Source of the DNA: JAFAFN01 sp963707555
GTDB lineage: Bacteria; Actinomycetota; Acidimicrobiia; Acidimicrobiales; Microtrichaceae
Assembly: GCA_963707555.1 (NCBI GenBank)
Contig: CAVPQM010000002.1
Location: forward strand, 310,001 to 374,000
Direction: 5' to 3'
DNA: 64,000 bases
Shown here: one piece after another, positions 61,142 to 64,000 of the stretch
How the letters are laid out: each line of letters opens with the position of its first letter
How positions within the stretch are numbered: the first letter of the stretch is position 1
The notes under the pieces: model-generated
Database searches by the model: none
Seen by the model: the letters and a program-made list of their open reading frames with translations, nothing else
What the model was told of the DNA's origin: nothing
Made by a program: the position numbers and the translations under genes

Positions 61142-62458
61142 TCAGAGCTCCGCGCCGGACTCGGGCAGCTCGTCCTCGCCGTCGAGCAGGCGTTCGACGG
61201 CCTGCACCGGCAGGTCGACGAGCTCGGGGCGGTGAGCGAGCTCGTAGGCGACCTCGTAGACCGCCTTGTCCAACTCGAAGACGCTGAGCAGGGCGTCGCG
61301 GCTCGACCGGGCCCGCGGCAGGAGCCGGTGCGCCTCGTCGACATCGGCGTACCCGGCCAGGAAGGTGTTCACGTTGCGCACCGTCCACGCGTCCGCCAGC
61401 ACCCGGAGCTCGCGGTCCGGTTCCTCGTGCTGTCGCAGCGCCATCGCGGCGGCGTACTGGAACGACCGGGTCATGCCGGCGACGTCGCGCAGCGGTGACG
61501 ACGGGTGCCGCCGCTCCTCGAGGGGTCGTGCAGGTTCGCCCTCGAAGTCGAGCACCATCCAGTGGCGCTGGAGACGCAGCACCTGCGCCAGGTGCAGGTC
61601 GCCGTGGATGCGGATCGCCGAACCCAGGTCGTCCGCGCTGCGCAGCCGGTCGTAGATGCCCTCGATCCGAGCGGTGTCGAGCTGGCCGCCGGCGACCCGG
61701 TGCAGCTGGGCGGACATGTCCGACGCCCACGTGTCACCGTCGGCCTCCTCCGCGCCGAAGGCCTCTGCCAGCGCGACGTGCAGCTCCGCGACGTTGCGGC
61801 CGAGCAGGTGGGCGTCGTTCGCGAAGTCGAGCTTGCAGTCCCGCGGCGGGCGTCGCAGGTTGAACATCTCGCGCAGCGACGTCGTGGCCAACTCGAAGCC
61901 GTCGCCCCGGCTGCGTTCGTAGCGGCGCACCACGGCCAGGTCCGTCTGGTTCCGGCGCCACACCGCCACCGGCACCGGGACCGCGCCGAAGCCCACCTTG
62001 CCCAGCTGCTCGGTCACCTCGACGTCGGGGTTCGGTCCCGGCTGCACCCGCCGGAACACCTTGAGGATGTAGCGGTCGTCGAGCACGAGCGACGTGTTCG
62101 ACGCCTCGCCGCCCTGGGGCCGCACCGAGTGGAAGTGCAGGTCGGGAGCGACGTGGTGGGCGAACGCGAGCGACATCGAGTCGTCCGCGAGGGCGTCGAA
62201 CAGGTGGGCGTCGCCCCGCGGGGTCGCCATCTGCCCGAGCAGCGCCACGTCGGCCAGGTGCGCCGGGCGATCAGGACTGGCGCCGATCGGCAGCTGGTAC
62301 CAGGCCGATGGTCCCCGTCCGTCGTCGGAGCGCACCTCGACCAACAGCCACAGGAGCGTGGGCCACTGGTCGACGAGCGTGTCGACCCGACGGATGTCGA
62401 TCCGGGGGCGGTCGACCACGGAGTACCAGCGCTGACCCGCCAGGAAGGTCGGCAGCAA
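61142..62458 (-). CDS. mak: Maltokinase (Pep2/Mak)
   Basis: Phosphorylates maltose to maltose-1-phosphate for GlgE-type glucan synthesis, linking trehalose to glycogen. 438 residues from the first standard start (TTG 62458): FLAGQRWYSV, NTSLVLDDRYILKVFRRV, PRDCKLDFANDAHLLGRNVA, kinase core IHGDLHLAQVLRLQRHW and LDFEGEPARPLEERR. Sensible protein sequence (IDAASFTSELAS) extends upstream of the TTG without an ATG/GTG, so the true start may be an ATC or an ATG misread near 62497. No treS or glgE gene is near. Confidence 0.85.
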   Translation of the reverse strand: MLPTFLAGQRWYSVVDRPRIDIRRVDTLVDQWPTLLWLLVEVRSDDGRGPSAWYQLPIGASPDRPAHLADVALLGQMATPRGDAHLFDALADDSMSLAFAHHVAPDLHFHSVRPQGGEASNTSLVLDDRYILKVFRRVQPGPNPDVEVTEQLGKVGFGAVPVPVAVWRRNQTDLAVVRRYERSRGDGFELATTSLREMFNLRRPPRDCKLDFANDAHLLGRNVAELHVALAEAFGAEEADGDTWASDMSAQLHRVAGGQLDTARIEGIYDRLRSADDLGSAIRIHGDLHLAQVLRLQRHWMVLDFEGEPARPLEERRHPSSPLRDVAGMTRSFQYAAAMALRQHEEPDRELRVLADAWTVRNVNTFLAGYADVDEAHRLLPRARSSRDALLSVFELDKAVYEVAYELAHRPELVDLPVQAVERLLDGEDELPESGAEL

Positions 62459-62576
62459 CGATGCGAGCTCGGAGGTGAAGGATGCGGCGTCGATGGGAGA
62501 GTTTCTACCCTGCTGAGCGACCCCATCGGAACCGGGCCCCGTCCCGGAGGCCGGGCGACGCCGGATCGACCGACGC

Positions 62577-62582
62577 TACGGT
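62577..62582 (+). promoter_or_regulatory. Leaderless -10 element (TACGGT) for the acyltransferase gene
   Basis: TACGGT, 6 nt, then ATG 62589. Confidence 0.6.
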
Positions 62583-62588
62583 GACGCC

Positions 62589-64000
62589 ATGGGGGTGACG
62601 AGCAGCGGACCGGCTCGTGCCGCTCCCGACGGGGTGCTCGAGGTTCGCCCGCTCGGCCACGTCGCGGCGCTCGACGGCATCCGAGCCCTGGCCGTCGTGG
62701 CCGTCATGGCGTTCCACGGCGACGTCGCCGGGGCTGCTGGTGGCTTCCTCGGCGTGTCGGTGTTCTTCACGCTCTCGGGCTTCCTGATCACCTCGCTGCT
62801 GCTGCGCGAGTGGTCGGCGACGCCTACCGCGGGGATGGACCTGCGCCGCTTCTTCTCCCGACGCTTCCGACGGCTGCTGCCCGCGTCCTGGCTGACGATC
62901 GGGCTCGTGGTCCTCATGGGCGCCGCCGGCATCTGGGAGGTCGAGCAGCTCCGGGACCTGCGCAGCGACGTGCCCTGGACGCTCGCCGAACTGGTCAACT
63001 GGCACTTCATCGCGCAGGGCACCGGCTACGGCGCCTCGCAGTCGGCGCCCTCGCCGCTCGAGCACTTCTGGAGCCTCGCGATCGAGCAGCAGTTCTACGT
63101 CGTGCTGCCGCTGTTGCTCACCGCGGTGCTGGCCCGGACCCGGGTGCCGCCGCGCCGCCGGTTCCGGCTGCTGGTGGTCGTGCTGGGTGGCCTCGCGGCG
63201 CTCTCGGCCCTGGCGAACGGACTCGCCGCGCGGACCTCGATCGACCGTGCCTACTTCGGGACCGACACCCGAGCCGCGGAGCTGCTGATCGGCGCGCTGC
63301 TCGCCTGCGCGGTGCTGCGCCGGACCGGCGCCCACGACGACGAACGCAGCCACGGCTCGTCCGGAGCCGGGCTGCTCGCGACCGGGTCGGGACTGGCCGG
63401 CCTGGCAGCGCTCACCGCGCTCGTGGTCGTCGCACGGCTCGACAGCTCGTGGCTGTACCCGTGGGGGCTGCTCGCGACGGCGGTGTGCACCTGTGCGGTG
63501 ATCGTCGCGGCGCTGCGCCACGACGTCGTCGCGTCGGCCCTCGCGGTGACGCCCCTGGTCCTGCTCGGACGGATCAGCTACGGCGTGTACCTGCTGCACT
63601 GGCCGGTGTTCCTCTGGCTGAACGAGGCCCGCACCGGCCTGGACGGCCTCGCGCTGCTCGCGATCCGGGTCGTCGTCAGCCTGGGCGCCGCGACGGCGAT
63701 GTTCCACCTGGTCGAGATGCCGATCCGCTCGGGTCGACGTCTCCGCACGCGACACGTGTTCGTCGCGCTCCCCAGCGCTGCGGTGGTGCTGCTCTACGTC
63801 ACCCTCTGGACCACCCGGGACCTGCCTCCGCCACCGAGCCACCTCCAGGCGCGGGCACCGGGCACCGTCACGGTCAGGGAGGCCGACGGCACCACCCTCG
63901 CGCCCCCGACCACCGCGATGCCCACCGTGCCCCTCGAGCGCGCCGCCCGAGCAGCCACCCGGCACACCGCCCACCCCTCCGCCGCCGCCACCGCGGCACC
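62589..64000 (+). CDS. Acyltransferase-3 (OafA/YrhL type) membrane protein, cut by right window edge
   Basis: The frame is open from ATG 62589 to the end of the window (470 residues). N-terminal LGHVAALDGIRALAVVAVMAFH carries the conserved Asp/Arg and catalytic His of acyltransferase-3. GFLGVSVFFTLSGFLITSLLL, RRFFSRRFRRLLPA, HFWSLAIEQQFYVVLP and RISYGVYLLHWPVFLW follow, with about ten helices. After the last helix (about residue 410) a hydrophilic tail begins. It becomes a much more plausible Pro-rich linker in another frame from about 63928, so one extra base is likely there. An SGNH domain probably follows outside the window. Expected to O-acylate a surface polysaccharide or lipid. Confidence 0.88.
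   Translation, partial: MGVTSSGPARAAPDGVLEVRPLGHVAALDGIRALAVVAVMAFHGDVAGAAGGFLGVSVFFTLSGFLITSLLLREWSATPTAGMDLRRFFSRRFRRLLPASWLTIGLVVLMGAAGIWEVEQLRDLRSDVPWTLAELVNWHFIAQGTGYGASQSAPSPLEHFWSLAIEQQFYVVLPLLLTAVLARTRVPPRRRFRLLVVVLGGLAALSALANGLAARTSIDRAYFGTDTRAAELLIGALLACAVLRRTGAHDDERSHGSSGAGLLATGSGLAGLAALTALVVVARLDSSWLYPWGLLATAVCTCAVIVAALRHDVVASALAVTPLVLLGRISYGVYLLHWPVFLWLNEARTGLDGLALLAIRVVVSLGAATAMFHLVEMPIRSGRRLRTRHVFVALPSAAVVLLYVTLWTTRDLPPPPSHLQARAPGTVTVREADGTTLAPPTTAMPTVPLERAARAATRHTAHPSAAATAA

Noticed and set aside
1..64000. tRNA or rRNA genes
   Set aside because: No T-loop consensus with a foldable cloverleaf and no conserved rRNA segments were seen in the intergenic gaps.

Overview
The window comes from a very GC-rich, monoderm-like actinobacterium. 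The gene content, the strong preference for G or C at third codon positions, the frequent GTG starts and the leaderless promoters (TANNNT placed 6-8 nt before the start codon) all fit. A deep-branching lineage such as the Acidimicrobiia (Ilumatobacter-like) is my best guess, but that is an inference. The gene order echoes two mycobacterial neighbourhoods: serA / ilvC-ilvN-ilvB / gatCAB / ligA / MetE-like / mnmA / cysteine desulfurase (Rv2996c-Rv3025c), and RDD / SpoIIM / DUF58 / MoxR / DUF4350 (Rv3689-Rv3695). I see no rRNA, tRNA, CRISPR, phage or insertion sequence.

Layout. 0-28 kb is mainly amino-acid biosynthesis: serA, an aspartate-type aminotransferase, serC, metY, thrB, ilvC, ilvN, ilvB and ilvD. 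Mixed in are a PQQ-type sugar dehydrogenase lipoprotein, a siderophore-interacting protein, an S9 peptidase, two acyl-CoA synthetases, a Nudix enzyme, an ABC exporter, a nucleotidyltransferase and an Eis-like acetyltransferase. ilvB has an attenuator-like leader: a short Leu/Val peptide followed by a strong intrinsic terminator. 27.5-43 kb holds gatCAB and a lipoprotein, a DUF4012 protein, a small sortase-type surface protein, an esterase, an SCP2 protein, an MFS exporter, a PASTA serine/threonine kinase, ligA and a LuxR regulator. 43-50 kb holds a MetE-like protein, a membrane protein, mnmA with its cysteine desulfurase partner, and an acyl-CoA dehydrogenase. 48.8-56 kb is the conserved RDD / SpoIIM / DUF58 / MoxR / DUF4350 / DUF4129 envelope cluster. 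56-64 kb holds a methyltransferase, a thioesterase, an SRPBCC protein, a rhomboid protease, glgB with maltokinase, and an acyltransferase that runs off the right edge.

Quality. At least forty single-base frameshifts lie in otherwise well-conserved genes, nearly all in the first 27.5 kb. Most are one extra G or C. The reading resumes in another frame with intact motifs, so I treat these as assembly or base-calling errors and give full-span coordinates.

The most unusual signals are non-coding. Three short tandem repeats lie at or just behind the 3' ends of genes, and two of them are built on the stop codon itself. Symmetric promoters serve divergent, nearly leaderless genes. TGAC-N(4-6)-GTCA inverted repeats stand in front of four lipid or acyl-CoA loci. 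The ilvB leader peptide overlaps the stop codon of the upstream Nudix gene.
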